A stretch of DNA of 32,925 nucleotides from positions 1 to 32,925 of the forward strand of contig NZ_JAHEHZ010000021.1 of assembly GCF_024639605.1 (NCBI RefSeq). Direction: 5' to 3'. Under the pieces are notes generated by a model, which saw only the letters and a list, made by a program, of their open reading frames with translations, ran no database searches and was not told the origin of the DNA. Each line of letters opens with the position of its first letter. The stretch's first letter is position 1. This document shows positions 15,506-24,317 of the stretch, in pieces. A program made the translations under genes and the position numbers. This DNA is from Roseobacter sp. (GTDB lineage Bacteria > Pseudomonadota > Alphaproteobacteria > Rhodobacterales > Rhodobacteraceae).

Positions 15506-16480
15506 TCAGATTTCCAGAACAGTGCTGCCCGTCGTCTGCCGCGCTTCGAGCGCTTCATGGGCTTTCGCCACATCGCTGAGGGCAAAACGCTGTCCGATGT
15601 TTATTTTCACCTCTCCGGCCAGCACCTTGTCTGCAAGATGCTTTGCCATCGCCTGACAGGTTTCATGATCTCCGATATGTGTAAAGAGCGTCGGACGGGT
15701 GATTTTGAGCGATCCCTTTTTGCCCAGGATACCGACATCGAACGGCGGCACCGGTCCGGATGCGTTGCCAAAAGAAATCATCATCCCGAGGGGTCTCAGC
15801 GAATCCAGCGACCCTTCGAAAGTATCTTTGCCGACGGCATCCATGACGACATCCACACCCTTTCCCCCGGTGAGGCTGCGCACCTCAGCCGCCCAGTCGC
15901 CGCTGCGGTAATTCAGGCAATGTGCCGCCCCGTGATCAAGGGCCAGCTGGCATTTTTCGTCGGTCCCCGCAGTGCCGATAAGCGTAATCCCCTCTGACCG
16001 CGCCCACTGGCAGGCCAGCAGCCCGACGCCGCCGGCGGCGGCATGAAAGAGAACAGTATCTCCGGCGCTCAGGGGCGTCGTGCGGTGAAAAAGGTATTCG
16101 ACGGTCATGCCCTTGAGCATCATCGCGGCGCCTTCCTCAAAGGAAATGCCCTCTGGCAGAGGACAGACCTGTGCGGCGGGCATCACCCGTGTTTCGGCGT
16201 ATGCGCCGGGCGGATTGGAGGCATAGGCGGCGCGGTCGCCCGCTTTCAGGTGCGTGACGCCTTCACCCACCGCTTCGATCACGCCGGCGGCTTCCATGCC
16301 CATCGCATGCGGCAGTTGCAGCGGGTACAGGCCGGTGCGCTGATAGACGTCGATGAAGTTCAGGCCGACGGCTTTATGAGCGATGCGAACCTCTCCTTTA
16401 CCCGGCTCGCCGACCTCCTGCTCCACCAGCTTAAATTTTTCTGGCCCGCCGTGTTCTTCGATGATTGCTGTGAGTGCCAT
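15506..16480 (-). CDS. qor: Quinone oxidoreductase (NADPH:quinone reductase, zinc-independent MDR)
   Basis: The protein is 324 residues and of the medium-chain dehydrogenase/reductase family. The N-terminal GroES-like domain has the quinone-reductase signature VGLNFIDVYQRTGLYP and P-x-x-M-G-M-E-A-A-G-V. The Rossmann domain has AAAGGVGLLACQWAR near 150-164. The zinc ligands of alcohol dehydrogenases are absent, as expected. It likely reduces quinones or enals with NADPH. It lies 208 bases after the aldehyde dehydrogenase on the same strand. It has its own ribosome site (GGAGGAACAGCAC before ATG 16480), so it could be an independent unit. No obvious link to either neighbour cluster. Confidence 0.9.
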   Translation of the reverse strand: MALTAIIEEHGGPEKFKLVEQEVGEPGKGEVRIAHKAVGLNFIDVYQRTGLYPLQLPHAMGMEAAGVIEAVGEGVTHLKAGDRAAYASNPPGAYAETRVMPAAQVCPLPEGISFEEGAAMMLKGMTVEYLFHRTTPLSAGDTVLFHAAAGGVGLLACQWARSEGITLIGTAGTDEKCQLALDHGAAHCLNYRSGDWAAEVRSLTGGKGVDVVMDAVGKDTFEGSLDSLRPLGMMISFGNASGPVPPFDVGILGKKGSLKITRPTLFTHIGDHETCQAMAKHLADKVLAGEVKINIGQRFALSDVAKAHEALEARQTTGSTVLEI

Positions 16481-16688
16481 GTGCTGTTCCTCCGGTTTAT
16501 GCCCATGTGAGGCTATTCCGCCGGGGATATCAATCCTCTGCGTGCATACCGGCTCTGGTGTTCAGGCATCTGCTGCGCGCGCAGGAGCGCGTTGCCTGCA
16601 CCGGGGAACTGCGGCAACCGGGGGGCGCGGCGGCACCTTCGCGCAAACTGCTCACGCTGCCGTATCCGAATTCCCCGGAGGGGCGTTT

Positions 16689-18194
16689 TCAGGACATGCT
16701 GCGCCCGCCGGCATCGAGAAACCAGTCATCGGGATAGGGGTACCACCATTCATGACGTACCGGTTTGTGGTCAAGGATCACCATCTTTGAGCGGCGGAAC
16801 GTGTCCAGCCCCATCCGGCTGAGCTCCCTTCCGATCCCGGAGGCTTTCCAGCCGCCAAAGGGGAGCGCGTCGTTGTCGATCATCGGGTTGTTGATCCAGA
16901 CCATCCCCGCCTCAAGCCGGTCATGGGCGTCGTGAGCTTCTTCAAGTGAGGTGGTGAAAACGCAGGCACCGAGGCCGAATTCTGAGGCATTCGCTGCTGT
17001 GATGGCGGCGTCGAAATCCGGCACGCGCATGATTGCTGCAACCGGTCCGAAACATTCCTCGTGCAAAAGGTCCATGTCACCGGTGCAGCCGGTCAGAATG
17101 GTCGGCTCATAAAACCAGCCCGCCGGCTGGTCAGGCGGTCTCCTGCCGCCACAAACGATTGTGGCCCCTTTGGCGACAGCATCTGCGACGAGGCGTTCGA
17201 CCTTGTCGCGTGCGGCCTCACTGACCATCGGGCCTATTTCGGATTTATCCAGTCCGTTGCCGATGCGCAGGCGAAGGGTTTCTGCTCTGAAGGCATCGAC
17301 AAAAGCGTCATGCACGCTTTCCACCACATAAAGCCTTTCAGTCGAGGTGCAGACCTGGCCCGTCATGTGAAAGGCACCGGTGACAGCCCCGGCGGCGGCA
17401 ATATCAAGTGGGGCATGCGCGCTGATGATCATCGGATCCGAGCCGCCCGCTTCGATCACGGCGGGCTTGAGATGCGCCGCGGCGGCGATTGCCACCCGGC
17501 GGGCGGCAGAGACCGATCCGGTGAATGCAACCGCATGGGTGTGTTTGCTTGACACCAGTGCTTCGCCGACAGCGGCCCCGCCGGGCAGGCAGGCGATCAG
17601 ACCGTCCGGCAGTACAGCGAAAACCTTCATGAATTCCAGTGTGCAGAGCGTGGTTGCTTCAGCAGGTTTTATGACACACCCGTTGCCTGCCGCGAGCGAT
17701 GCCGCGACTGTCCAGCACATCAGAAGGACCGGAAAATTAAAGGGCATGATGTGCACTGATGTGCCCAGGGGCTCGTATTTCGCAAACTGCAATGAACCCG
17801 CCTGGGTTGTGCCCGCGATTTTGCCGGCGTCATCCCGGGCCATTTCGGCGAAATACCGGAACACAGGGGCACAGTTTGCAAGCTCACCGATGGCCTCAGG
17901 GTAAGGTTTTCCCATCTCGCGGCTCATCACGATCGCACAGTGGCTCAGGTCGGCGCTTTCGATGTGGCGGGCGAGATCATGAAGATGCTTTGCGCGTGTT
18001 TTTGCATCAAGAGCGGCCCATCCTCTCTGAGCGGTTTTTACGGCACTGAGCGCCGCGTCGATCTCATCCGGGGTCACCACCGCGCGCTGTCCGACCTCCT
18101 CCAGCGTGGCGGGGTCCGTCACCGCTCGGGTTTTACCGGCGCTGACCGGAAAATCAGGCGAGATGAAGTAGCGGCCGTTCAGGATTCCTGTCAT
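16689..18194 (-). CDS. NAD(P)-dependent aldehyde dehydrogenase
   Basis: The protein is 501 residues and of the ALDH superfamily. Catalytic features are PFNFP with Asn 153, the Glu in VIEAGG (Glu 248), the nucleophile Cys 282 in GQVCTSTERL, and the ECFGP and PFGG motifs towards the end. It has a C-terminal extension rich in Trp/Tyr/Pro (HEWWYPYPDDWF). The exact substrate is not readable. It resembles succinate-semialdehyde or amino-aldehyde dehydrogenases in general layout. It is 85 bases downstream of the cupin pair in the polyamine-transporter operon, so I infer it oxidises an aldehyde derived from the imported amine. Confidence 0.9.
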   Translation of the reverse strand: MTGILNGRYFISPDFPVSAGKTRAVTDPATLEEVGQRAVVTPDEIDAALSAVKTAQRGWAALDAKTRAKHLHDLARHIESADLSHCAIVMSREMGKPYPEAIGELANCAPVFRYFAEMARDDAGKIAGTTQAGSLQFAKYEPLGTSVHIMPFNFPVLLMCWTVAASLAAGNGCVIKPAEATTLCTLEFMKVFAVLPDGLIACLPGGAAVGEALVSSKHTHAVAFTGSVSAARRVAIAAAAHLKPAVIEAGGSDPMIISAHAPLDIAAAGAVTGAFHMTGQVCTSTERLYVVESVHDAFVDAFRAETLRLRIGNGLDKSEIGPMVSEAARDKVERLVADAVAKGATIVCGGRRPPDQPAGWFYEPTILTGCTGDMDLLHEECFGPVAAIMRVPDFDAAITAANASEFGLGACVFTTSLEEAHDAHDRLEAGMVWINNPMIDNDALPFGGWKASGIGRELSRMGLDTFRRSKMVILDHKPVRHEWWYPYPDDWFLDAGGRSMS

Positions 18195-18279
18195 CGGTTC
18201 GTCCTTGTGCTCTGCGGGGCCGGTCCGGTGCCACGTCCGTTGATCGCCGCGCGGTTGGCGGGATAACGGGCCGCCCGGC

Positions 18280-18624
18280 TCACCGGATCATATAGACCTT
18301 GCGGATTGTCTCATGCACGGTGCAGACGCCTTTCCAGTTTTTGGGAAAGAAGGCTGCCGTGTCGGGTCGTATTTCGATCACTTCACCGCTCTCGTGAACA
18401 TAGGTGCAGCGCCCTTCGAGAAAGTGGCAGAACTCATCCGAGGTCACGTGACAGTCCCATTTGCCGGGTGTGCAGATCCACATGCCACATTCTGACTGCC
18501 CCTCAGGGCCTTTGTGCATCACGACACCACTGACGCGGGAGGTGCCTTCGATCATCGTGGGAATGACGCCCCAGTCGACTGTTTCGGTGACGGAGCAGGG
18601 GTCGCGCAGAACAGGTGTTTTCAT
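18280..18624 (-). CDS. Cupin protein (DUF861/cupin_3 type), first of a tandem pair
   Basis: The protein is 114 residues and a single small beta-barrel cupin. It shows the cupin_3 pattern: GMWICTPGKW, then DEFCHFLEG, then a Pro/Gly turn with FFPKNWKGV and a closing V-H-E-T-x-R-K-V-Y. These proteins bind metal or small nitrogen compounds. Relatives often accompany amine or amino-acid catabolic genes, but the reaction is usually unknown. It is clearly paralogous to the gene 12 bases upstream. Likely role: handling an intermediate of the pathway encoded by this operon. Confidence 0.85.
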   Translation of the reverse strand: MKTPVLRDPCSVTETVDWGVIPTMIEGTSRVSGVVMHKGPEGQSECGMWICTPGKWDCHVTSDEFCHFLEGRCTYVHESGEVIEIRPDTAAFFPKNWKGVCTVHETIRKVYMIR

Positions 18625-18636
18625 CGGATGCGTGCC

Positions 18637-18996
18637 TCATGTGAGCATATAGCTGTTGCGGGTTGTCTCAAAGATTTCTGCTTCGCCGGTCCAGCCGGCG
18701 CGAAAGGCCACTGCAGTGCCGGCGGACACATCAACGACCTCGCCGTTGTCATGCCGGTACTGCGCGCGGCCCTGCATAAAATAGCAGAACTCATCACGCG
18801 GCACGGCAATGCGCCACCGTCCGGGCGTACAGACCCAGATGCCGCACTCCGGGCTGTTGCCGGGACCTTTGAACAGAAGCCGCCCGCTGGAATGCGAGGC
18901 CCCCGACAGCGCGTCGGGCTGCGGGCCCCAGTCCGCCAGATCATCATAGCGGGCCGCATCATGGATATGTGGCGCTGTGGCGCTCAGCTCTGTCAT
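18637..18996 (-). CDS. Cupin protein (DUF861/cupin_3 type), second of a tandem pair
   Basis: The protein is 119 residues and has the same architecture as its neighbour: CGIWVCTPGRW, RDEFCYFMQG, a turn with AFRAGWTGE and a closing F-E-T-T-R-N-S-Y. Similarity to the adjacent cupin is obvious along the whole length, but the N-termini differ. The start ATG 18996 overlaps the stop of the glycosyltransferase-like gene as ATGA, so the two are translationally coupled. A pair of diverged cupins could form a heteromer or act on successive intermediates. Confidence 0.85.
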   Translation of the reverse strand: MTELSATAPHIHDAARYDDLADWGPQPDALSGASHSSGRLLFKGPGNSPECGIWVCTPGRWRIAVPRDEFCYFMQGRAQYRHDNGEVVDVSAGTAVAFRAGWTGEAEIFETTRNSYMLT

Positions 18997-20270
18997 TCAA
19001 CCAGCGCCGACAAAAGCTTCGCAGCTTTCAGCGGTCCTTCGCAGGCCTGCATATGACCGGAAAGATCTGCGAGTTTACCGGCCATTTCGCTGTCATTCAG
19101 GCAGGCTTCGATTTTTTCGATCAGCTCTTCGTCCGTCCAGTCGTACCGGTCCGAGCGGAAACCATACCCGGTTTCCTGAACGCGCATCGCATTATCATGC
19201 CCGTCCCAGACATAGGGCATGATGATCGCGGGCTTGCCGAAATAGAGGCACTCGGTGAAAGAGTTGTTGCCCCCATGATGAATTACAACGTCGACCTGCG
19301 GAATAACCGAAGGCTGCGGATACCAGCTTTCGATGATCACATTGGGCGGGATGTTGGAGTACTCCTCTTTGTAGTCGCCGACATTGACCAGCGCACGGTA
19401 GCGCGTTTTGCCGATCAGTGTGATCAGACGCTTGAGAAGGTCCGTGTCACCCGCCCCGAGAGAGCCGAAGGAAACGTAAAGCAGCGGGCCGTCATTATTG
19501 GCCGCAAACTCGGGCACCTCCCAGGGTGCATCCTCGCGCACGCAGCCCTCAAGATACTGAAAGCGCTCAGGATCGAGCGGGTTTTCCCGCGTATAAGTCA
19601 GCGGCTGCGGGTAGAGCATCAGATTCAGATAGGGCGAGGGCTCAAAGAACTCCCCGATCTTATATGCGTCTTCCCCGCATTCGGCGAGAAAGGCGTTAAA
19701 ATCCGCGTGGATCGGCGCGATGACCTCTTCAAATTTCGCCCGGAAGGCGGCGTGCCCTTCGGTGTCGTTCTCGGCCATGCCCGACAGATGCGGCGGGATT
19801 GCGGGATCTTCGATTTCATTCTCCGAACATGAGATGATCCGCACCCAGGACACGCCATACTGTTTGATTGCCGGAAAAAGGACAACATTATCCACCGCGA
19901 TCAGATCCGGTTTGATTTTGTCGAGGACGGCGGGCAGATCTTTCTGCGCCCATTTGGCGCTGTCCACGATCGCTTCCCAGCATTCCTTTACATAGTTGTC
20001 GATCTGATCAATCGGCGCTTTGCGGAAATTAGGGATATGGCCGTTGATGAAATCCTCCCAGAACTTTGCCATCTGCTCAGGCGGCATAGGCTCGGAGAGT
20101 GCCACCGGATGGGCCTCAAAACCGTACCCTTCGTAGATTTCAGTAAAACCGGGATCAGAGAGAAAGACGACCTTATGGCCCATCTTGCTGAGCGCCTGGG
20201 CGATGCCCACAGAATTGAGCGCCGGGCCGAAAGCGGCTTCGGGGAAAAGGGCAAATGTTTTCTGTTCCAT
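18993..20270 (-). CDS. GT1-fold glycosyltransferase-like protein, copy A
   Basis: The protein is 425 residues and of the UDP-glucosyltransferase (GT1, GT-B fold) type. The C-terminal donor-binding region is clear: LLYVSFGSLG near 263-272, SWYPQPSVI near 315-323, HHGGNNSFTE at 331-340 and MPYVWDGHDNAMR at 351-363. The N-terminus lacks the catalytic Gly-His of normal GT1 enzymes: residues 14-16 read Phe-Gly-Pro. There is no signal peptide. ATG 20270 is chosen over one 24 bases upstream because AGAGGAG lies 6 bases before it. It sits between the transporter ATPase and the cupins, and has a full-length paralogue at 25250-26515. It may glycosylate the imported substrate by another mechanism or bind it without catalysis. 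Confidence 0.88.
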   Translation of the reverse strand: MEQKTFALFPEAAFGPALNSVGIAQALSKMGHKVVFLSDPGFTEIYEGYGFEAHPVALSEPMPPEQMAKFWEDFINGHIPNFRKAPIDQIDNYVKECWEAIVDSAKWAQKDLPAVLDKIKPDLIAVDNVVLFPAIKQYGVSWVRIISCSENEIEDPAIPPHLSGMAENDTEGHAAFRAKFEEVIAPIHADFNAFLAECGEDAYKIGEFFEPSPYLNLMLYPQPLTYTRENPLDPERFQYLEGCVREDAPWEVPEFAANNDGPLLYVSFGSLGAGDTDLLKRLITLIGKTRYRALVNVGDYKEEYSNIPPNVIIESWYPQPSVIPQVDVVIHHGGNNSFTECLYFGKPAIIMPYVWDGHDNAMRVQETGYGFRSDRYDWTDEELIEKIEACLNDSEMAGKLADLSGHMQACEGPLKAAKLLSALVE

Positions 20271-20290
20271 GGTGTCTCCTCTGACAGGGT

Positions 20291-21349
20291 TCATTCGGGG
20301 AAAATATGTGTGTCTTTCGCCGACCAGCTGGCGGTGACCTGCCGGCCCACCACGGGGGCGTTACCGTCTGCTTCATCTGCTGTCATGCGGGCAATCACCG
20401 GTGCGTCGGCGATCGCGGTGCTGATATGCACCAGCAGATCAAGCCCGTGGTAGGCCAGGGCCGTTATCTCTCCGGTCAGGCTGTTGTCGCCCGTCCCGCC
20501 AACCCGCAGCCGTTCGGGGCGGACGGCCGCAACGAACGGCGTGCCGGCGGGCGCCGCGTTGCCTCGGGACATCATCTGGCTACCGTCACGGGCGGCAAAT
20601 CCGTCGGCCGTCCGGCTGACCGGCAGAAAGTTCATTACTCCGATAAAATCTGCGGCAAAGCGGGTGCCGGGGTTCTCATAGATCTCATGCGGTGTGCCGA
20701 CCTGCAGCAGCGCGCCGTCTTTCATGATCGCAATGCGGTCGGCCATTACGAGCGCTTCTTCCTGATCATGGGTGACCACGATAAAGGTGATGCCGAATTC
20801 ATGCTGAAGCCGTTTGAGTTCCAGCTGCATTTCGCTGCGCAGTTTTTTGTCGAGCGCGCCGAGCGGTTCATCCAGCAAAAGTACCTTTGGCCGTTTGACC
20901 AGTGCGCGGGCCAGTGCCACGCGCTGTCTCTGACCGCCTGAGAGCTGATCAGGTTTACGTTTTGCCAGATGCCCGAGCTGAATCACGTCGAGAATCTCGC
21001 TGACCCTTGCAGCTGTTTCGGCCTTTGGCAGGCGGTCCATCTCGAGCCCGTAGGCGATGTTCTGCGTGACCGTCATATGCGGAAAAAGCGCGTACGACTG
21101 AAACATCAGATTTAACGGTCGCCGGTTGGGTGTGAGTTCCGCAATGGATGAGCCTTCAAGCAGAATGTCGCCGTCGGTCAGGTCTTCGAAGCCGGCAAGC
21201 ATCCGTAAAAGCGTTGTCTTGCCGCTCCCGGAAGCGCCGAGCAGCGCAAAAAACTCGTTCTCCGCGATGTCGAGCGACAGATCCGTAACCGCGCGGACGC
21301 TGCCAAAGGTTTTTGAAACGTTGCGGATGCTGAGAAAGGGGTGTGTCAC
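20291..21349 (-). CDS. ABC transporter ATPase, polyamine type (PotA-like)
   Basis: The protein is 352 residues. The Walker A is GASGSGKTT near 38-46, the Q-loop MFQSYALFPHMT, the signature LSGGQRQRVALARAL, Walker B VLLLDEPLGALD and the switch His VVTHDQEEAL. A C-terminal TOBE domain (about 240-352) is typical of PotA/MalK-class ATPases. The start is GTG 21349, overlapping the permease stop as GTGA. It powers the importer formed with the two permeases and the binding protein upstream. Confidence 0.93.
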   Translation of the reverse strand: MTHPFLSIRNVSKTFGSVRAVTDLSLDIAENEFFALLGASGSGKTTLLRMLAGFEDLTDGDILLEGSSIAELTPNRRPLNLMFQSYALFPHMTVTQNIAYGLEMDRLPKAETAARVSEILDVIQLGHLAKRKPDQLSGGQRQRVALARALVKRPKVLLLDEPLGALDKKLRSEMQLELKRLQHEFGITFIVVTHDQEEALVMADRIAIMKDGALLQVGTPHEIYENPGTRFAADFIGVMNFLPVSRTADGFAARDGSQMMSRGNAAPAGTPFVAAVRPERLRVGGTGDNSLTGEITALAYHGLDLLVHISTAIADAPVIARMTADEADGNAPVVGRQVTASWSAKDTHIFPE

Positions 21350-22137
21350 TGGCCGGGAAGCTCCCCTTTATTCAACCGCTGTGACAGGGCAAGCGCGACC
21401 ACTGAAACGGCCATCACCAGCGTTGCAAGAGCGTTAATTTCGGGCGTCACACCAAAGCGGATCATCGCGAAAATCTGCATCGGCAGGGTGATTGATGAGC
21501 GGCCGGCCCCTGCGGTGAAAAAGGCGATGATGAATTCATCGACCGACAGGGTAAAAGCCAGCAGCGCGCCGGCGATGATCGCAGGCATCAGAACCGGCAC
21601 GACCACGCGACGCAGGGTGGTAAAGGTTGAGGCGCCAAGATCGCCCGAGGCCTCAACGATCGACCAGTCAAAGTTTTTCAGCCTTGCACGCACCACGGCG
21701 CAGACGAATGCAAGATTGAACACCACATGGCTGACAATAATCGTATGCAGCCCCATTTTCACGCCGAGCAGCGAGAAGAACGACAAAAGCGCAATAGCGA
21801 GCACGATGTCGGGGATGATCATCGGTGCGAAGATTATGGTTTCCAGCCATTTGCCGTTGCGACGCCGTATCTCGACGCCAATGGCAAGCAGGGTTCCGAG
21901 AACCGTGGAAAGTGCGGTCGAAAAGAGCGCTACCACCAGGGTATTGCCGGCAGCTTTCAGAATATCATCATTGGTAAGCAGCGCGCCATACCATCTGGTG
22001 GAAAATCCGGTCCAGGCTGTGGGCAGCCCGCCATCGTTGAAGGACAACCCCACCAGCACCGATATCGGAATATAGAGGAAGGCGAAAACCACGCCGAGGA
22101 TCAGCAGCATGAGGCGAAATATATGGCGCTCAGCCAT
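21346..22137 (-). CDS. ABC transporter permease, polyamine type (PotC-like)
   Basis: The protein is 263 residues with six hydrophobic segments. The ATPase-contacting loop of the family is visible as EASGDLGASTFTTLRRVVVP (EAA motif). The N-terminal segment is followed by FSTRWYGALL, a common PotC feature. It overlaps the other permease gene by 8 bases and the ATPase gene by 4. Confidence 0.92.
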   Translation of the reverse strand: MAERHIFRLMLLILGVVFAFLYIPISVLVGLSFNDGGLPTAWTGFSTRWYGALLTNDDILKAAGNTLVVALFSTALSTVLGTLLAIGVEIRRRNGKWLETIIFAPMIIPDIVLAIALLSFFSLLGVKMGLHTIIVSHVVFNLAFVCAVVRARLKNFDWSIVEASGDLGASTFTTLRRVVVPVLMPAIIAGALLAFTLSVDEFIIAFFTAGAGRSSITLPMQIFAMIRFGVTPEINALATLVMAVSVVALALSQRLNKGELPGQ

Positions 22138-22990
22138 CGCGCGCCCCTTTCCCGCCGGAGGCCCGGTCGGCCATCACCGCCTGACCCATCAGAAGGCCCA
22201 GCATCACAGCAATCAGAACCATCGACAGAGCCGCGCCGAAGGGCCAGTCATTGGCGGTCAGGAACTGCGCATAAACAAGGTTGCCGATCATCTGAAACTG
22301 GCCGCCACCGAGCAGGGCGGGTGTCACGAAGTTGCCGATCGACAGCACAAAAACAAAGACAAACCCGGTCGCGATGCCCGGCACTGTCATGGGCAGTGTC
22401 ACTCGGCGAAAGGTGGTCCATGCTGAGGCTCCAAGATCACGCGAGGCTTCATTCACTTCGGGGTTGAGCCGCGACAGCGGCGCATAGCAGCTGAGGATCA
22501 CGAACGGCAGATAATTATAGACAAGGCCGATCACGACCGCTTGCTCGGAGTAGAGCATTTGGGGCAACTCGCCTTCATATCCGACCCAGCGGGCGAGGTT
22601 CACGATAAGCCCCTCGCGGTTCAGCAGAACGATCCAGGCATAGGTGCGCACCAGATAGTTCGACCAGAAAGGCAGCACCGCGAAAAAGAGAAGCATAGGC
22701 TGGTGTCGGCGCGGCATGGCCGCGATGGCATATGCCGCTGCATAACCGAGCACACAGGCGATCGCGGCAGAAAGCCCGGCGATGCCCGCAGATTTAAGGA
22801 AGATCTGAAAATAGAGAGGGTCGAAGACCAGCGCCAGGTTTTCAAGCGTCCAGGTGTATTCAATGCCGCCATAGAGCCCGCGCCGGAAAAACGCGAGCAC
22901 TAGGATCAGCGCACAGGGCACCACCATGAGCCCGAAGAGCCAGATCATGGCGGGCGTCATCAGGAGCAGCGGGCGTCGGTCAGCGGACAT
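22130..22990 (-). CDS. ABC transporter permease, polyamine type (PotB-like)
   Basis: The protein is 286 residues with about six membrane segments and an EAA loop (EASRDLGASAWTTFRRVTLP). SNYLVRTYAWIVLL is typical of PotB proteins. ATG 22990 is chosen because the family starts just before the first membrane segment and AGGGT lies upstream; the longer frame upstream crosses the intercistronic hairpin and was rejected. Confidence 0.92.
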   Translation of the reverse strand: MSADRRPLLLMTPAMIWLFGLMVVPCALILVLAFFRRGLYGGIEYTWTLENLALVFDPLYFQIFLKSAGIAGLSAAIACVLGYAAAYAIAAMPRRHQPMLLFFAVLPFWSNYLVRTYAWIVLLNREGLIVNLARWVGYEGELPQMLYSEQAVVIGLVYNYLPFVILSCYAPLSRLNPEVNEASRDLGASAWTTFRRVTLPMTVPGIATGFVFVFVLSIGNFVTPALLGGGQFQMIGNLVYAQFLTANDWPFGAALSMVLIAVMLGLLMGQAVMADRASGGKGARDG

Positions 22991-23036
22991 TAATAACCCT
23001 GCGCCGGCACGCGCCGGCAGCGATTGAGGGAGGGTC

Positions 23037-23071
23037 GGGCTCCGCCTGCGCCTGTCTGCACAGCGGAGCCC
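23037..23071 (-). promoter_or_regulatory. Intercistronic hairpin after the binding-protein gene
   Basis: GGGCTCCGC (23037-23045) pairs perfectly with GCGGAGCCC (23063-23071), 9 bp with a 17-nt loop, 7 bases after the binding-protein stop. Nearby, GCGCCGGCA is repeated directly at 23001-23009 and 23011-23019, and its GCCGGC cores can also pair. There is no T run. It probably stabilises the upstream mRNA or lowers permease expression. Confidence 0.7.
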
Positions 23072-23078
23072 GGGAGGA

Positions 23079-24122
23079 TCAGTTTGCTTTGATCTCGGAC
23101 ACCAGGCGCGAATAATCACGCTGTGCGCCGCCGACATCGCGCAGCTGTTCGAATTTTAGCATTTCCTCAGGCGACATGCCCATGTTCGGGAACGTCTCTA
23201 TGAGGGAGGCATCAACACCCGACATCGCGGGCTCGTTGGGGACTTTGTAAAGGATGTTCTCTGCCGCCCATCGATGGTTTTCGGCGTCCAGGATGTAGTT
23301 CACAAAGTCATAGGCGGCCTCTTTGTTTCCGGAGGCTTTGAGGATCACCATCGTATCGACCCAGAGATCGGAGCCTTCGGACGGGATCGTGTATTTAATG
23401 TCTGCATTTTCACCGATGCCGTAGTTGCACCAGCCGTCCCAGGCCTGCACCAGTTCCGCTTCGCCGGAGACCAGTTTGGCGTAGAATGTAGTGTCGTCAT
23501 AGGCCAGCAGGGTTCCTTTCGCGTCGATCAGCAGATCGCGTACTTCGGCCATTTTCTCGCTGTCGGTCTCGTTCACGGAATACCCGAGCGCAAGTTGTCC
23601 GGCCGCCAGCAGCCACCGGTCTGTCGCCAGCATCGTGGTTTTGCCGGAGACGTCTTCCGCGGGTTTCAACAGGTCGTTCCAGGACGTCGGCGTGTCGACA
23701 AGGTCGGAGCGGTAGCAGAGCCCGGTCGTGCCCCATGCGTAAGGAACAGAGAATGCGTTGCCCGGATCATGCGGCAGTTCGGTGGCCTCGGCATAAAGGT
23801 TCGCGATGTTGGGGATTTTTTCGTGGTCGAGGTCTTCTGTGAGCCCGAGATTGTGAAGCACTTCGGCAAAGGGCGAGGAGACAAATACAACGTCATAGCC
23901 GACCCCCTTTGACGCGATCAGCTTGCCCATGATTTCTTCGTTCGTGGCATGCAGCACCAGTTCGGCGGTGTGACCGGTTTCGGCATTGAAGCTGTCGATG
24001 GCATCGGCGGCCATATAGCCGTCCCAGTTTGACACGGTCAGCGGCTCTGCGAGGGCGGGCATGCCAAAGGCAGTGAGTGTTGCGGTCATCCAGATACTGC
24101 AATGCAGTTGGTAGCGTTTCAT
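23079..24122 (-). CDS. Periplasmic binding protein, spermidine/putrescine type (PotD-like)
   Basis: The protein is 347 residues with a signal peptide cleaved after ALA at about 25 (mature EPLTVSNWDGY). PotD/PotF features are NWDGYMAADAIDSF at the mature start, YDVVFVSSPFAEVL, PYAWGTTGLCY near the middle, WNDLLKP, and VPSEG/W-like acidic and aromatic residues (ELVQAWDGWCNYG, IPSEGSDLWVD). Acidic and Trp residues at these places bind amine groups in known PotD proteins, so a cationic amine ligand is likely but its identity is not readable. It is the first gene of the operon, with AGGAG upstream of ATG 24122. Confidence 0.92.
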   Translation of the reverse strand: MKRYQLHCSIWMTATLTAFGMPALAEPLTVSNWDGYMAADAIDSFNAETGHTAELVLHATNEEIMGKLIASKGVGYDVVFVSSPFAEVLHNLGLTEDLDHEKIPNIANLYAEATELPHDPGNAFSVPYAWGTTGLCYRSDLVDTPTSWNDLLKPAEDVSGKTTMLATDRWLLAAGQLALGYSVNETDSEKMAEVRDLLIDAKGTLLAYDDTTFYAKLVSGEAELVQAWDGWCNYGIGENADIKYTIPSEGSDLWVDTMVILKASGNKEAAYDFVNYILDAENHRWAAENILYKVPNEPAMSGVDASLIETFPNMGMSPEEMLKFEQLRDVGGAQRDYSRLVSEIKAN

Positions 24123-24221
24123 GGCGGTGATCTCCTTGGAAGGTCTGTTGGACTGTCAGGGATGCAGGCCCTGAAAATTGACTTGCGATTCTATATGACC
24201 GCTCTAGGGTCAGTATTAATG

Positions 24222-24246
24222 ATACAAATTATACGTCAATTTGTAT
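24222..24246. promoter_or_regulatory. 25-bp inverted repeat, predicted operator
   Basis: ATACAAATT (24222-24230) and AATTTGTAT (24238-24246) are perfect inverted copies separated by 7 bases. The site lies in an AT-rich part of the 195-base space between the divergent binding-protein gene (100 bases away) and the GntR gene (72 bases away). Its half-sites contain ATACAA/TTGTAT, the same hexamer as in the malonate operator but in the opposite order. It probably controls both directions. Confidence 0.7.
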
Positions 24247-24317
24247 TTATGGTCTTTTTTCGTCGTCGCGGAATAATCGCCGGTGCGGGCCGCCGGATTT
24301 TTGCAGGGCAGGTTTAA

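Noticed and set aside
21341-22467. Plus-strand frames opposite the permease genes
   Set aside because: Antisense shadows; the minus-strand proteins have clear permease motifs.
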